From: Chloroflexota bacterium
GTDB lineage: Bacteria; Chloroflexota; Dormibacteria; Dormibacterales; Dormibacteraceae
Direction of reading: 5' to 3'
NCBI GenBank assembly: GCA_005881335.1
Contig: VBFV01000076.1
Coordinates: 1-44,275, forward strand
Length of the DNA stretch: 44,275 nt
Positions 17,036-24,875 of this stretch are shown piece after piece; within the stretch, counting starts at the first letter, position 1, and each line of letters begins with the position of its first letter. The position numbers and the translations under genes were made by a program. The notes beneath the pieces are model-generated. The model had not been told where the DNA came from. It saw only the letters and a program-made list of their open reading frames with translations, and did not search any database.

Positions 17036-17652
17036 GGGTCCATCCGCAAGTTAGCACCCGAGAGCGGCGCCGACTCGGTCGAGGCGAGCCAGACGATGAT
17101 CCGCGCCACCTCCGCGGGCTGCAATGCCGGACCTTCCACGCCCGCCGTGCGGAGCATCGGCGTGTCGACCGAGCCCGGGCTGATGGCATTGACCCGGATG
17201 CCTCGCTCCCGTCCTTCGACCGCCAGCGCCTCGGTCAGGCCGGCGAGGCCCGACTTGGCCGCCACGTAAGCGGACATACCGGGAAACTTCTCGGCTCCAA
17301 AAACGCCGGACAGGCTCGAGACGAGGACGATGGAACCGCCTCGGCGGCGCATGAGCTTGAAGGCCTCACGGCTGCACAGGAAGGCGCCCCGCAGCCCGGA
17401 GTCGACCTGGCGGTCCCACACGTCAGCCGTCATGCGGGCGAATGGGCGCTTGATCAGGACCTGCGCGCAGTGGATCAGCGCGTCGAGCGACTTCAGCTGC
17501 CGAAATGCTTTGACAACGTCCTTCTCGTCGGACACGTCCGTGCCTTCGCGCCTGCTCAAAGACGTGACCTCCCAGCTCCGGGCCTGGAGCTCCCGGACCA
17601 CCTCGCGCCCGATGCCTCCCGATCCGCCCGTCACCACCGCCGTCAGCGTCAT
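17032..17652 (-). CDS. Short-chain dehydrogenase/reductase
   Basis: A 206-residue Rossmann oxidoreductase. TGGSGGIG at residues 8-15 binds the cofactor, VLVSSLSG carries the catalytic serine region and YVAAK the Tyr-Lys pair. ISPGSVDTPM follows as in the classical family. The start is the ATG at 17652 (ATGA overlap with the glycosyltransferase stop); the frame upstream is a shadow. It sits between a glycosyltransferase and a pterin synthase-like gene, so a pterin or glycosylated-metabolite reductase is conceivable, but its substrate cannot be read from sequence. Confidence 0.87.
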   Translation of the reverse strand: MTLTAVVTGGSGGIGREVVRELQARSWEVTSLSRREGTDVSDEKDVVKAFRQLKSLDALIHCAQVLIKRPFARMTADVWDRQVDSGLRGAFLCSREAFKLMRRRGGSIVLVSSLSGVFGAEKFPGMSAYVAAKSGLAGLTEALAVEGRERGIRVNAISPGSVDTPMLRTAGVEGPALQPAEVARIIVWLASTESAPLSGANLRMDP

Positions 17653-18674
17653 CGCGCGGTGAGCAAGAGAGCCTTCTCGTATCGGTCCAGCGCGGCGCCG
17701 AGTCCGAGGCGACGCCGAGCGCTGGAGGAGACCGCGGCGCGGTCGAGGGCGAGACACCTGCGGACGGCCACCGTCAGGTCGCCGACGTCGTCCGGCTCGG
17801 CGAGGAAGCCGCTGACGCCTTCCTCCACCACCTCTGGCATCGCGCCGCGGCGGTAGGCGGCGACGGGACAACCGGCCATCTGGGCTTCCGCGGCGACCAT
17901 GCCGAACGGCTCCTCCCAGCGCACGGCGCAGATCACGACCGCGCTCTGCGCCATCAACCGGCGCAGCTCCTCGCGCCGCAACGAGCCGAACTGGACGGTG
18001 CCGGTGAGGTCGACCTCATAGGCCGGATCGTAGTGCGCGCCGGCGATGCGGACGTCGAGACCGGCGGCCCGCGCGGCCTCGATTGCGTGCTCGATTCCTT
18101 TCTCCGGGGAGATGCGCCCGGCGATGAGTGCCGCGCGGGTTGGGCTGAACTCGACAGGCATGTCGTCAACTCCGTTCGGCAGGACCTGCCCGACCTCGAC
18201 GCCCGCCGATCGCCACGACTCCAGGCACGAGCGCGAGACGGTCGCGAGCTGGGAGGGCGGAACGTCCCGCGCCGCGGCGACGACCGCTTCAACGATCGGC
18301 GGCAGATGAAGGGTGTGCAGCACCGGCAGGCCCCGACCGAGCTCGAAGGCGGGAGCGTCGAAGGCGTGCTGGCTGATCACGTCCACGTGCTCCGCGGCGA
18401 TCGCTTCGAACATCGCCCCCAGCGCCGCCGCGACTCCTGGGGCGGGAGGCGGCGGCGCGCCACCGGGCATGACCAATGCAGCCGTGGCGTCGAGGGGCGC
18501 CCGGACGGTGGCCAGCTTCACGCCGGCGACCTCGGACCCTTCGGTGCAGTGGAGGGTCACGTCATGGCCTTTGGCGACCAGGCCGGCGGCCAGGTCGCAG
18601 ATGAACGCTTGCGCCCCGCCGAGCTGCGCCGGGGGCAGCGGCGTCACCGGCGAGGCGACGACAGCGATTCTCAC
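17649..18674 (-). CDS. GT4-family glycosyltransferase
   Basis: A 341-residue GT-B glycosyltransferase. The N-terminal domain starts MRIAVVASPVTPLPPAQLGGAQ with the Gly-rich donor loop; the C-terminal domain has AGRISPEKGIEHAI and the EX7E-like motif EEPFGMVAAEAQ that contacts the nucleotide sugar. It is the first gene of a three-gene operon (glycosyltransferase, SDR, pterin synthase remnant) joined by ATGA overlaps. A pterin or lipid acceptor are both possible. The start is GTG at 18674, with 30 bases to the divergent methyltransferase. Confidence 0.88.
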   Translation of the reverse strand: MRIAVVASPVTPLPPAQLGGAQAFICDLAAGLVAKGHDVTLHCTEGSEVAGVKLATVRAPLDATAALVMPGGAPPPPAPGVAAALGAMFEAIAAEHVDVISQHAFDAPAFELGRGLPVLHTLHLPPIVEAVVAAARDVPPSQLATVSRSCLESWRSAGVEVGQVLPNGVDDMPVEFSPTRAALIAGRISPEKGIEHAIEAARAAGLDVRIAGAHYDPAYEVDLTGTVQFGSLRREELRRLMAQSAVVICAVRWEEPFGMVAAEAQMAGCPVAAYRRGAMPEVVEEGVSGFLAEPDDVGDLTVAVRRCLALDRAAVSSSARRRLGLGAALDRYEKALLLTAR

Positions 18675-18704
18675 GACCGCGCCTTAGTCTGAACGACGGG
18701 TTCG

Positions 18705-19385
18705 GTGGACTACGAAGAGGCGGTCGAGAAGGCTCCGCCCGGCTGGCGACATTTCGGCGTCGACGACATCGCGCGGCTGCCCGACGCGGTGCGCAAACAC
18801 GAGATGGCACGCGTCCCAGCCGGCGAGGCGGGCGATCGCCTGGTGCGTGCCCTGTTCTGGACGCTCGTCTACCACCTCGAACCCGAGAAGTGGGACGAGC
18901 TCACGAGGTTTGAGCCGATCCATCCTGACCTCATCGCCTCGTTGCCGGACAGCGTCGACGTCGCCGTCGACATCGGCGCGGGCAGCGGCCGGCTCACGCA
19001 GCACCTCGTGAGGCGAGCCACGCGTGTGATCGCAATCGAACCGTCGGACGGTCTGCGCGCGATGCTCACGCGCCGCCTGCCCCAGGTGACCGCTATCGCC
19101 GGTTGGGCTGAGTCGCTGCCGCTCGAGTCGGCCGGCTCTCAGCTCACGATGGCATGCGGCGCTTTCGGCCCGGATGAGGTCGTGCTGGCCGAGATGCGGC
19201 GCGTGACGGCTCGAGGAGGATGGATCGCATTGATCAGCCCCGAGAGCCCGGATTGGTTCGAGGAGCAAGGATGGAGGCACATCACGGCCCCAGCGCTGCC
19301 CGCGCCCGACCATCCGCCGTGGATCGACGAGTTCTTCGGGCCGCTCGATCCCCCACATGAGCTCGTGATGGTCCAGGTCGGCTAG
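18705..19385 (+). CDS. SAM-dependent methyltransferase (class I)
   Basis: A 226-residue protein with a class I methyltransferase core. Motif I VAVDIGAGSGRLTQHL is near residue 86, followed by IAIEPSDGLRAML (motif II region) and an ACGAFGPDEVVLAEMRRV block where motif IV is expected. The acceptor is unknown. The start is GTG at 18705; TAGTCT lies 14 nt upstream. It diverges from the glycosyltransferase operon and ends 10 bases before the convergent rhodanese-CBS gene. Confidence 0.8.
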   Translation: MDYEEAVEKAPPGWRHFGVDDIARLPDAVRKHEMARVPAGEAGDRLVRALFWTLVYHLEPEKWDELTRFEPIHPDLIASLPDSVDVAVDIGAGSGRLTQHLVRRATRVIAIEPSDGLRAMLTRRLPQVTAIAGWAESLPLESAGSQLTMACGAFGPDEVVLAEMRRVTARGGWIALISPESPDWFEEQGWRHITAPALPAPDHPPWIDEFFGPLDPPHELVMVQVG

Positions 19386-19395
19386 CGGCCGCGCC

Positions 19396-20106
19396 TCAGA
19401 TCATCTTGCGGACGCAGTCGGGGCAGCCCTCGGCCTCCTTGACCGCGTCTGACTTCAGGAGAAGGCCGACCAGCTTGCCGTCGGATGTGGTCACGGGCGA
19501 GCTCTCCAGTTTGTGCCCCGTCATGTAATCGGCCATCTCCTTGATGGGCACATAGGGCCGGAAGGTGCTGGGCCCCGGACGCATCGCCTGCTCGATCAGC
19601 ATGTCCGCGTCCTTGGCGAGCTCCCCGGCTCGCAGCAGGCCGAGCACGATGCGGTTGGGATCGACAGCCACGGCCGCATCCCAGCGCGCGGCGCGAGCGC
19701 GATCGCGGACGTCACCCACGCGATCCGTCAGCGAGCAGACCGGGACGTCCTTGCGCGCCACCGTGCCCGCACGCGGGCGAGCCGCGTTCTCGCCTTCGGT
19801 CGGGAGGCCGGCGGCCATCCAGTCGAGCTTGCCGGCCTTGTAGTGGGAGACGTCAGTGAACCCGAGGAGCTCGAGCCGCGCCGCGGCCCTGGGCGCCATG
19901 TCTCAAGCCGAATCCCAGCAGTACACGATGACCGGTCGGTGTGGATCGAGCGAGGCTGCGCTCTCTCGATTGATGTCAGGCAGCGGGATGCTTCGAGCGC
20001 CGGGAAGGTGGTCCTCTTCGTACTCCTTGGCCGAAAGCACTTCGACGAGCTGCGCGCCTCGCGCGACGAGGTCCTGGAGCTGACCGCGATCGATCAGGTT
20101 GGCCAT
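19396..20106 (-). CDS. Rhodanese-CBS fusion with in-frame TGA (probable selenoprotein)
   Basis: One reading frame of 236 residues interrupted only by TGA at codon 68 (19903-19905). Residues 1-90 are a rhodanese domain with catalytic Cys63 in VIVYCWDSA; the TGA follows in the frame DSA-[TGA]-DMAPRAAARLELLGF. Related rhodaneses, as I recall them, have Cys at this place (C-x4-C), so the TGA replaces a cysteine codon. Residues 110-225 form a CBS-domain pair, and the tail has CPDC. The protein reads cleanly on both sides with no other decay. A 7-bp hairpin with a GG-starting loop begins 14 nt after the TGA. Likely role: sulfur or selenium transfer under nucleotide control. If not selenocysteine, it is a nonsense mutant or sequence error. 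Confidence 0.75.
19873..19889 (-). promoter_or_regulatory. Candidate SECIS hairpin of the rhodanese gene
   Basis: In the mRNA, GGGCCGC (+14 to +20 after the UGA) pairs with GCGGCUC (+24 to +30), including one G-U pair; the loop is GGC. Start position, stem length and GG at +21 match the hairpin after the UGA of the DsbA gene. The stretch is very GC-rich, so chance pairing must be considered. Confidence 0.45.
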
Positions 20107-20122
20107 GAATCCATCGTAGAAG

Positions 20123-21706
20123 TCACGCCGGCGTCGCCGAGGCGGGCTCCTTCTCCGCGACCTCTTCTTCCTGCGGCTGGGCGGCGTTGCTCTGGATGCC
20201 GACCCAGTTGACGATGGCACCCACGAGAAGCAGTCCCGCGCCGATGACCATCGCGAGGTGGAACGAGCTCGTCGAGGCGTCTCGCACCGCAGCCACGAGG
20301 TTGGGATCGGTCGGCTTGTTCAAGGGGCTGACCAGTTTGCGAAAACTCTCCGAAGTGACGTCGATGCCGGTGACGCGCGCCGCCAGCAGGGAATAGAAAT
20401 TCGCGGTGAGGAAAACGAAGATCAGCGCCCCCGCCAGCTGCGGACCGACGCGCGAGATCGCGTTGTTGATCGCCGACCCGAGCCCCGCGTACCGCACCGG
20501 CACCGACGTCATGAGCGCGGTCGTCAGCGGCGCGACCAGGAGACAGAGGCCGAACCCGAAGATGATCGATGCGGGCAGGAAATCGGTGAAGTACGCCAGC
20601 GGAGGAAGGTACGTGCCCGGATTGTTCGGGTCCAGCTTCCACGGCGTGCTGGTCGCCGGAACGCGCACGTACCAGAGCACGCCGAGCGCCATGATCACCG
20701 GGCCGGCGGTCATGAACAGGCGCGCGCCGTATCTCGCGGACAGGCTTCCGAACCGGCGCGACAGGAAGATCAGGAAGAGCGACCCTGGGATCCCGGCCGC
20801 GCCTGCTGCCGCCGCGGCGTAACCGAGCGTCCCCTGCTGGAACAGGCCTACGTAATAGAAGGTCACGTAGAGCGCGCCGTAGATCACGAGCGTCGAGATG
20901 TTGGTGACCGTGAAGTTGCGCGAGCGGAAAAGCTCGAGTGGGATGAGCGGGTGCTTCGCGCGCATCATCCAGAACGGAAGGGCGATGGTCGCCACCACGC
21001 CCACCCCCAGGATCACGAAACCGAGCGCGTCGTGCCACGCCCGCTGCTGGCCGTAGATCGTCCCGAACGCGAGGCCCCCGACCGCGAGCGCGACGATGGC
21101 CGCGCCGGTCCAGTCGAACTGCGACGAGGCTTGCTCATCGCGGCTCTCCGGCACGTGCTTCCAGGTCGCCCACGCCGCCACCGCCACCAGCGGAACGTTG
21201 AGAAAGAACGCGGCCCGCCACGAGATCGTGTCGACCAGGAGACCGCCGATCAGCGGGCCGAGGATCGTGGTCGCGCCGGAGGCGCCGGCCCACGTCCCGA
21301 ACGCCCGTCCCTGCTCGCGGCCCGAAAAGTTAGCCGTGATCAGCGCCAGCGACCCCGGCACCAGGAGCGCCCCCGCGGCTCCCTGCAGGATCCGGAACAG
21401 GACGAGCAGCTCGGTCGTGGGGGCGAAGCCGCACAGCACAGACGTCACACCGAATCCGAGCAGTCCCCACAGGAACGTTCGCTTGCGGCCGTAGTAGTCG
21501 TTCACCGCGCCGGCGAGGATCAGGAGCGCGCTGAGGGTCAGGAGGTAGGCGTTGTAGATGTACGACTGGCCTTCGAGAACGCCGAGGAAGGAGCGCGGGA
21601 GGTCTCGTCCGATTCGGGGCAGTGCCACGTTGACGACCGTCGAGTCGAGGAAGACGATCCCCGACCCAAGCACCGCCGCGGCGAGGATCCAGCGGGAACG
21701 GGTCAT
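20123..21706 (-). CDS. MFS drug-efflux-type transporter (DHA2, 14 helices)
   Basis: A 527-residue major facilitator of the EmrB/QacA type. The N-terminal motif LDSTVVNVALPRIGRDL is the family signature; NDYYGRKRTFLWG is the loop 2-3 motif A and RILQGAAGALLVPGSLALI is motif B-like. Fourteen hydrophobic segments fit the length. It probably exports drugs or metabolites using the proton gradient. A Glu/Pro/Ala-rich cytoplasmic tail ends the protein. It lies 16 bases upstream of the rhodanese-CBS gene on the same strand, so they may share a transcript. Confidence 0.9.
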   Translation of the reverse strand: MTRSRWILAAAVLGSGIVFLDSTVVNVALPRIGRDLPRSFLGVLEGQSYIYNAYLLTLSALLILAGAVNDYYGRKRTFLWGLLGFGVTSVLCGFAPTTELLVLFRILQGAAGALLVPGSLALITANFSGREQGRAFGTWAGASGATTILGPLIGGLLVDTISWRAAFFLNVPLVAVAAWATWKHVPESRDEQASSQFDWTGAAIVALAVGGLAFGTIYGQQRAWHDALGFVILGVGVVATIALPFWMMRAKHPLIPLELFRSRNFTVTNISTLVIYGALYVTFYYVGLFQQGTLGYAAAAAGAAGIPGSLFLIFLSRRFGSLSARYGARLFMTAGPVIMALGVLWYVRVPATSTPWKLDPNNPGTYLPPLAYFTDFLPASIIFGFGLCLLVAPLTTALMTSVPVRYAGLGSAINNAISRVGPQLAGALIFVFLTANFYSLLAARVTGIDVTSESFRKLVSPLNKPTDPNLVAAVRDASTSSFHLAMVIGAGLLLVGAIVNWVGIQSNAAQPQEEEVAEKEPASATPA

Positions 21707-21755
21707 CTTGTCGGAGAGGTCAACTTCCCCAAGCCGTCGCCTATTCTGCGCGCGA

Positions 21756-23909
21756 TCAGCGCGGGCGCGTCGTCTGCCTCCGCACCCTTCGCGCGGCGAT
21801 CGCGGACACCAGGATGATCAGAGCGGCGCCGACTGGCCAGAGCGAAATGAGCGGCAGGACACCGTTGTTGGGTAGCCCGGGCACGGTGCTGCCGGTGACC
21901 ACGGTCGAGGCAGCGTCGTTGGACGGGTTCGGATCCACCGGCGTGCTGGAAGATCGAGTCGCGGTGTTGGTCACCGGCGTCGTCCCGTTGACCGTCACCC
22001 TGAGCTGGAGCGTCGCCGCGGCTCCGCTCGCCAGCGCACCAACGTCCCAGACGCCTGTTCCCGCGTTGTAAGTGCCCTGGCTCGGAGTGGCCGACACGAA
22101 GGTCAGGCCGGCGGGTACCGGATCTGTGACCTGCAGCGCTGTCGTCGCATTGGGTCCGCCGTTGTGCGCGGTAACCGTGAACGTGACGTTCGTCCCGACC
22201 GCCGGAGTCGGGTCGCTGACGGTCTTCGTCAGTCCCACATCAGCCGCGGCGGCGACGATGTTGAGGGGGGCGAGCACGGTGCTGCTGGGGAAAAACGTCC
22301 ACGTGTCGAGGCCTTTCGTATCCCCGAAGCTGCCGGTCGGGTCGCAAGGGACGTTGGCGTTGCCGCCCGACGCTGCGCCGAATGCCCGCTGGGTGCTCGA
22401 CGTGTTGAAGCCATTGATCGGGTCGGCGAACGTCGTGGTGGGCGGATTGTTGCCGCAGAGCACATTGCCGACTGTGTTGCCCGCGTTCACGACGGTTCCA
22501 TTGAGGGTCATGTATGCCCGGTCGTCGTAGAAGGCGGAGGTGCAGCCGGCGACCAGGGGACAGGTCCCGCCAGGTGGGTTGAGCAGCGTGATCGTGGGTC
22601 CGCCCGCAGTGTCGTTCTCGACGTCGATCATCGGGAAGTGGTACTCGCCCCCGTGGAATCTCGCGTGTACCTGGTACGTCCCGACCGGAAAGAACACCCC
22701 GGAGTTGTCCTTCCCGTCCCAGGCGACGGTCTGAGCGCCCGCAGGCCTCACGCCGCGCAGCACCCGGTTGCTCGGATTGGTGGGGTCGAAGTTCACGCCG
22801 TCCCGGCTGATTACGATCTCGTAGACGCCGGACACGTTGCTCGTATAGGCGAAGGTTCCGCCGTTGTTCACCAGGCTCGTGTTGCCGCTGAGGTTGCCCA
22901 GGAACACAAGGCCGGTCATGACCGGCGCGGTGGGGCTGACTGGAATGCCGAGCGCGGCGATGGTTGTCGGGGACGGGGGTTCGAAGAAAAGGGGAAAGCT
23001 CGGCCGGTCGAACGAGACACCGCCCTGGATGTTCGTCAGCTGGCCTGGACTGCCAAGGTTCGCCGCCACGGCGTCGTGGTAGAGGGGACTCGCGCCATCG
23101 GAGTCCAGAAACCCACGCTGATTGCCGTAGACGAGCCAGCCGTTGGGATCCATGCCTCGGAGGTCTACCTGGTAGCGATAGCCGTCAGCGGTAACCGCGT
23201 AGATGGTCGGGTAGACCGGCAGCCCGTTGCCACCGGTGAACAGCGCCAGGTAGTAGCTGAATACGCGGCCCGTGATGTTGGTGGGCGAGGTCAGGTTCGA
23301 TCGAACGGTCACGTCCCAGGCCGCGACCGAAGTTCCCTGCGCGGCGTTGAAGTCGTTCGCGTTGGTCAGAGCGACGTCGGCGGCGACGGTCCCGTCCGTG
23401 TTGCCTGAAAAACCGGACGGCCCGACAAACGCGATGTCGTAAACGCCCGTCGCTGCCGCCGCAAAGTGGCAGGGCGGGTAACCGCCGGCGACGCCGCCCG
23501 CCGGGATCGTGTCTGGACCCAGCAGCTCCTGGGCACGCGACGTGATCTGGCCCTGGGCTCCGGTCCGCTGCGCGTTGCAGCTGAAGCTGGGCGCCGCCGA
23601 GACGTCCTCACCGCCGATGGCTCCAGTCACCAGTCCCGGATTCCAAACGAGAATGTCGCTCGAGCCCTGTCCGATCGCGCTGGATCCAAGCAGAAGCACC
23701 TCGCCCGACTGCACGAAGGCCTTGACCAGGGTTCGGCGGATGAGCAGGCCGCCGCCATAGCTGTTGGTGCGCCACTCGCTGTTCGCGCGATTCCCCGCCG
23801 CGCCGCTGGGCCACAGGTCCTGACTGCCTGCGGCATGCGCAACCTGCGCGCCCCCAAGGAACACGAGCATCGCTGCCGCCGCGGCCAGGCCGCGCCGCGC
23901 GCTAGGCAA
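21756..23909 (-). CDS. Secreted surface protein with DUF11 domain and LPNNG sorting signal
   Basis: 717 residues: a signal peptide (about 1-26, ending AHA), a long extracellular part rich in Gly, Asn, Thr and Pro with an Ig/FlgD-like segment around 370-415, a DUF11 repeat (about 556-670) and a C-terminal LPNNG (679-683), hydrophobic helix and Arg-rich tail. That tail has the layout of a sortase cell-wall signal with LPNNG instead of LPXTG. A sortase gene immediately upstream overlaps its start by 8 bases. It is likely anchored to the cell wall or held at the cell surface; ligand or structural role unknown. The start is TTG at 23909. Confidence 0.85.
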   Translation of the reverse strand: MPSARRGLAAAAAMLVFLGGAQVAHAAGSQDLWPSGAAGNRANSEWRTNSYGGGLLIRRTLVKAFVQSGEVLLLGSSAIGQGSSDILVWNPGLVTGAIGGEDVSAAPSFSCNAQRTGAQGQITSRAQELLGPDTIPAGGVAGGYPPCHFAAAATGVYDIAFVGPSGFSGNTDGTVAADVALTNANDFNAAQGTSVAAWDVTVRSNLTSPTNITGRVFSYYLALFTGGNGLPVYPTIYAVTADGYRYQVDLRGMDPNGWLVYGNQRGFLDSDGASPLYHDAVAANLGSPGQLTNIQGGVSFDRPSFPLFFEPPSPTTIAALGIPVSPTAPVMTGLVFLGNLSGNTSLVNNGGTFAYTSNVSGVYEIVISRDGVNFDPTNPSNRVLRGVRPAGAQTVAWDGKDNSGVFFPVGTYQVHARFHGGEYHFPMIDVENDTAGGPTITLLNPPGGTCPLVAGCTSAFYDDRAYMTLNGTVVNAGNTVGNVLCGNNPPTTTFADPINGFNTSSTQRAFGAASGGNANVPCDPTGSFGDTKGLDTWTFFPSSTVLAPLNIVAAAADVGLTKTVSDPTPAVGTNVTFTVTAHNGGPNATTALQVTDPVPAGLTFVSATPSQGTYNAGTGVWDVGALASGAAATLQLRVTVNGTTPVTNTATRSSSTPVDPNPSNDAASTVVTGSTVPGLPNNGVLPLISLWPVGAALIILVSAIAARRVRRQTTRPR

Positions 23910-24321
23910 CGGTCGCGCTCACCAGCAGTCGCTGCGTGTCGCTCTGGGTCATGGGGTTCCACGTGCCGGAGCAGGTGATCAGGGTCAGCGTCGTGTCGGT
24001 GCTCGGAGCGAAGAGGGACGGGATTCTCGCGTTGGCATCGACGGTGCGCTTGCTGCTCACCTTGAAGACCACGGTGCGTCCATCCGCGCGGACCACGCGC
24101 ACCTCGTCACCGATCCGCAGTCGGGACAGGTGCGTGAACACGGCGTCTCCTGTCCACCAGTTGACGTGCCCGTTGATCACCGCGTTGCCGGGTTCCCCGG
24201 GTGACTCCATCGGAGAGGCCTCGATGAGTCGCGGGGGCGTCGGTGCGAGGGCACCGAGGACAATGTAGAAACCCAGGGCCATGACCGCACCGATGCCGCC
24301 CGCGACGAACCTTCTCGGCAC
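23902..24321 (-). CDS. Sortase (class E/F-like)
   Basis: A 139-residue membrane-anchored transpeptidase: N-terminal helix (residues 7-26), then a compact sortase fold. The catalytic triad is visible as His52 (NAVINGHV), Cys117 (LTLITCSG) and Arg131 (TQRLLV). It would cut between the fourth and fifth residues of the sorting signal and link the substrate to the cell wall. The start is set at GTG 24321, with TAGAAT 11 nt upstream; the frame extends to 24450, but that part overlaps the VOC gene. The next gene encodes an LPNNG protein, its probable dedicated substrate. Confidence 0.85.
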   Translation of the reverse strand: MPRRFVAGGIGAVMALGFYIVLGALAPTPPRLIEASPMESPGEPGNAVINGHVNWWTGDAVFTHLSRLRIGDEVRVVRADGRTVVFKVSSKRTVDANARIPSLFAPSTDTTLTLITCSGTWNPMTQSDTQRLLVSATVA

Positions 24322-24350
24322 TTTGGCGCTCGATTCTATGCGGAGGTCGC

Positions 24351-24740
24351 TCAGAAGTCTTTGCGGCCGAGAAAATGTTTGAGAACCTCCGGGCGGGAGG
24401 CTTCGTACAGCGCGATGCGGTGGCCGCTCGGCAGGACGAACGACGAGCACGGGCCCATCGGGATCTCGAGCCGGCGTTCGTCTTTCAATCCGCGTTTCTT
24501 CAGCTCGGCCGCAGCCTTACGCAGGTTGTCGACACGATAGATGTAGATCGCGCGGTCGCCTTCGAGGTGGTCGGTGAGCAGCACGTGTGGAGGACCATCC
24601 GTCAGCTCCACCATCGCCACCCGCGCTCCCATCCCCTCGACCGCGAATGCGAGCTTGCCGCCCAGCACATCGGTAAAGAACCGCGCGTCGGCCGCGACGT
24701 CGCTGCTCGGCGTGTACAGGTAGTCGAGCTGCAGGAACAT
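24351..24740 (-). CDS. VOC-superfamily (glyoxalase-like) protein
   Basis: A 129-residue single-chain protein of two beta-alpha-beta-beta-beta units. The first strand reads LDYLYTPSSDVAADARFFTDVLGG and the C-terminal part has PMGPCSSFVLPSGHRIALYE with a metal-ligand-like His and Glu. The family includes glyoxalases, dioxygenases and resistance proteins; this one cannot be assigned. It is upstream of the sortase gene on the same strand with a 29-base gap and may be transcribed with it. Confidence 0.75.
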   Translation of the reverse strand: MFLQLDYLYTPSSDVAADARFFTDVLGGKLAFAVEGMGARVAMVELTDGPPHVLLTDHLEGDRAIYIYRVDNLRKAAAELKKRGLKDERRLEIPMGPCSSFVLPSGHRIALYEASRPEVLKHFLGRKDF

Positions 24741-24860
24741 GCCGGGCAGGATAGCCTCCCGCCGATCACTGTAAATCGACCGGCCCGAGACGGCAGGCTG
24801 GGCCTAGACTGTGGCCGGCACCGGAAGAGGCAGGCTGGGTGGGCAGCGGCCCTTGTAACG

Positions 24861-24865
24861 GGAGG
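24861..24865 (+). promoter_or_regulatory. Shine-Dalgarno GGAGG of the FAD oxidase
   Basis: GGAGG lies 10 bases before the ATG at 24876 and decides that start against the long open frame from 24375. Strong Shine-Dalgarno sites are uncommon at first genes of transcripts in this window. Confidence 0.6.
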
Positions 24866-24875
24866 ATTCAGCCGA

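Noticed and set aside
19396-19899. Separate CBS-only gene starting at ATG 19899
   Set aside because: The first 40 residues of this frame are the second half of the rhodanese domain, in the same frame as the upstream ORF, so it is one gene with an internal TGA.
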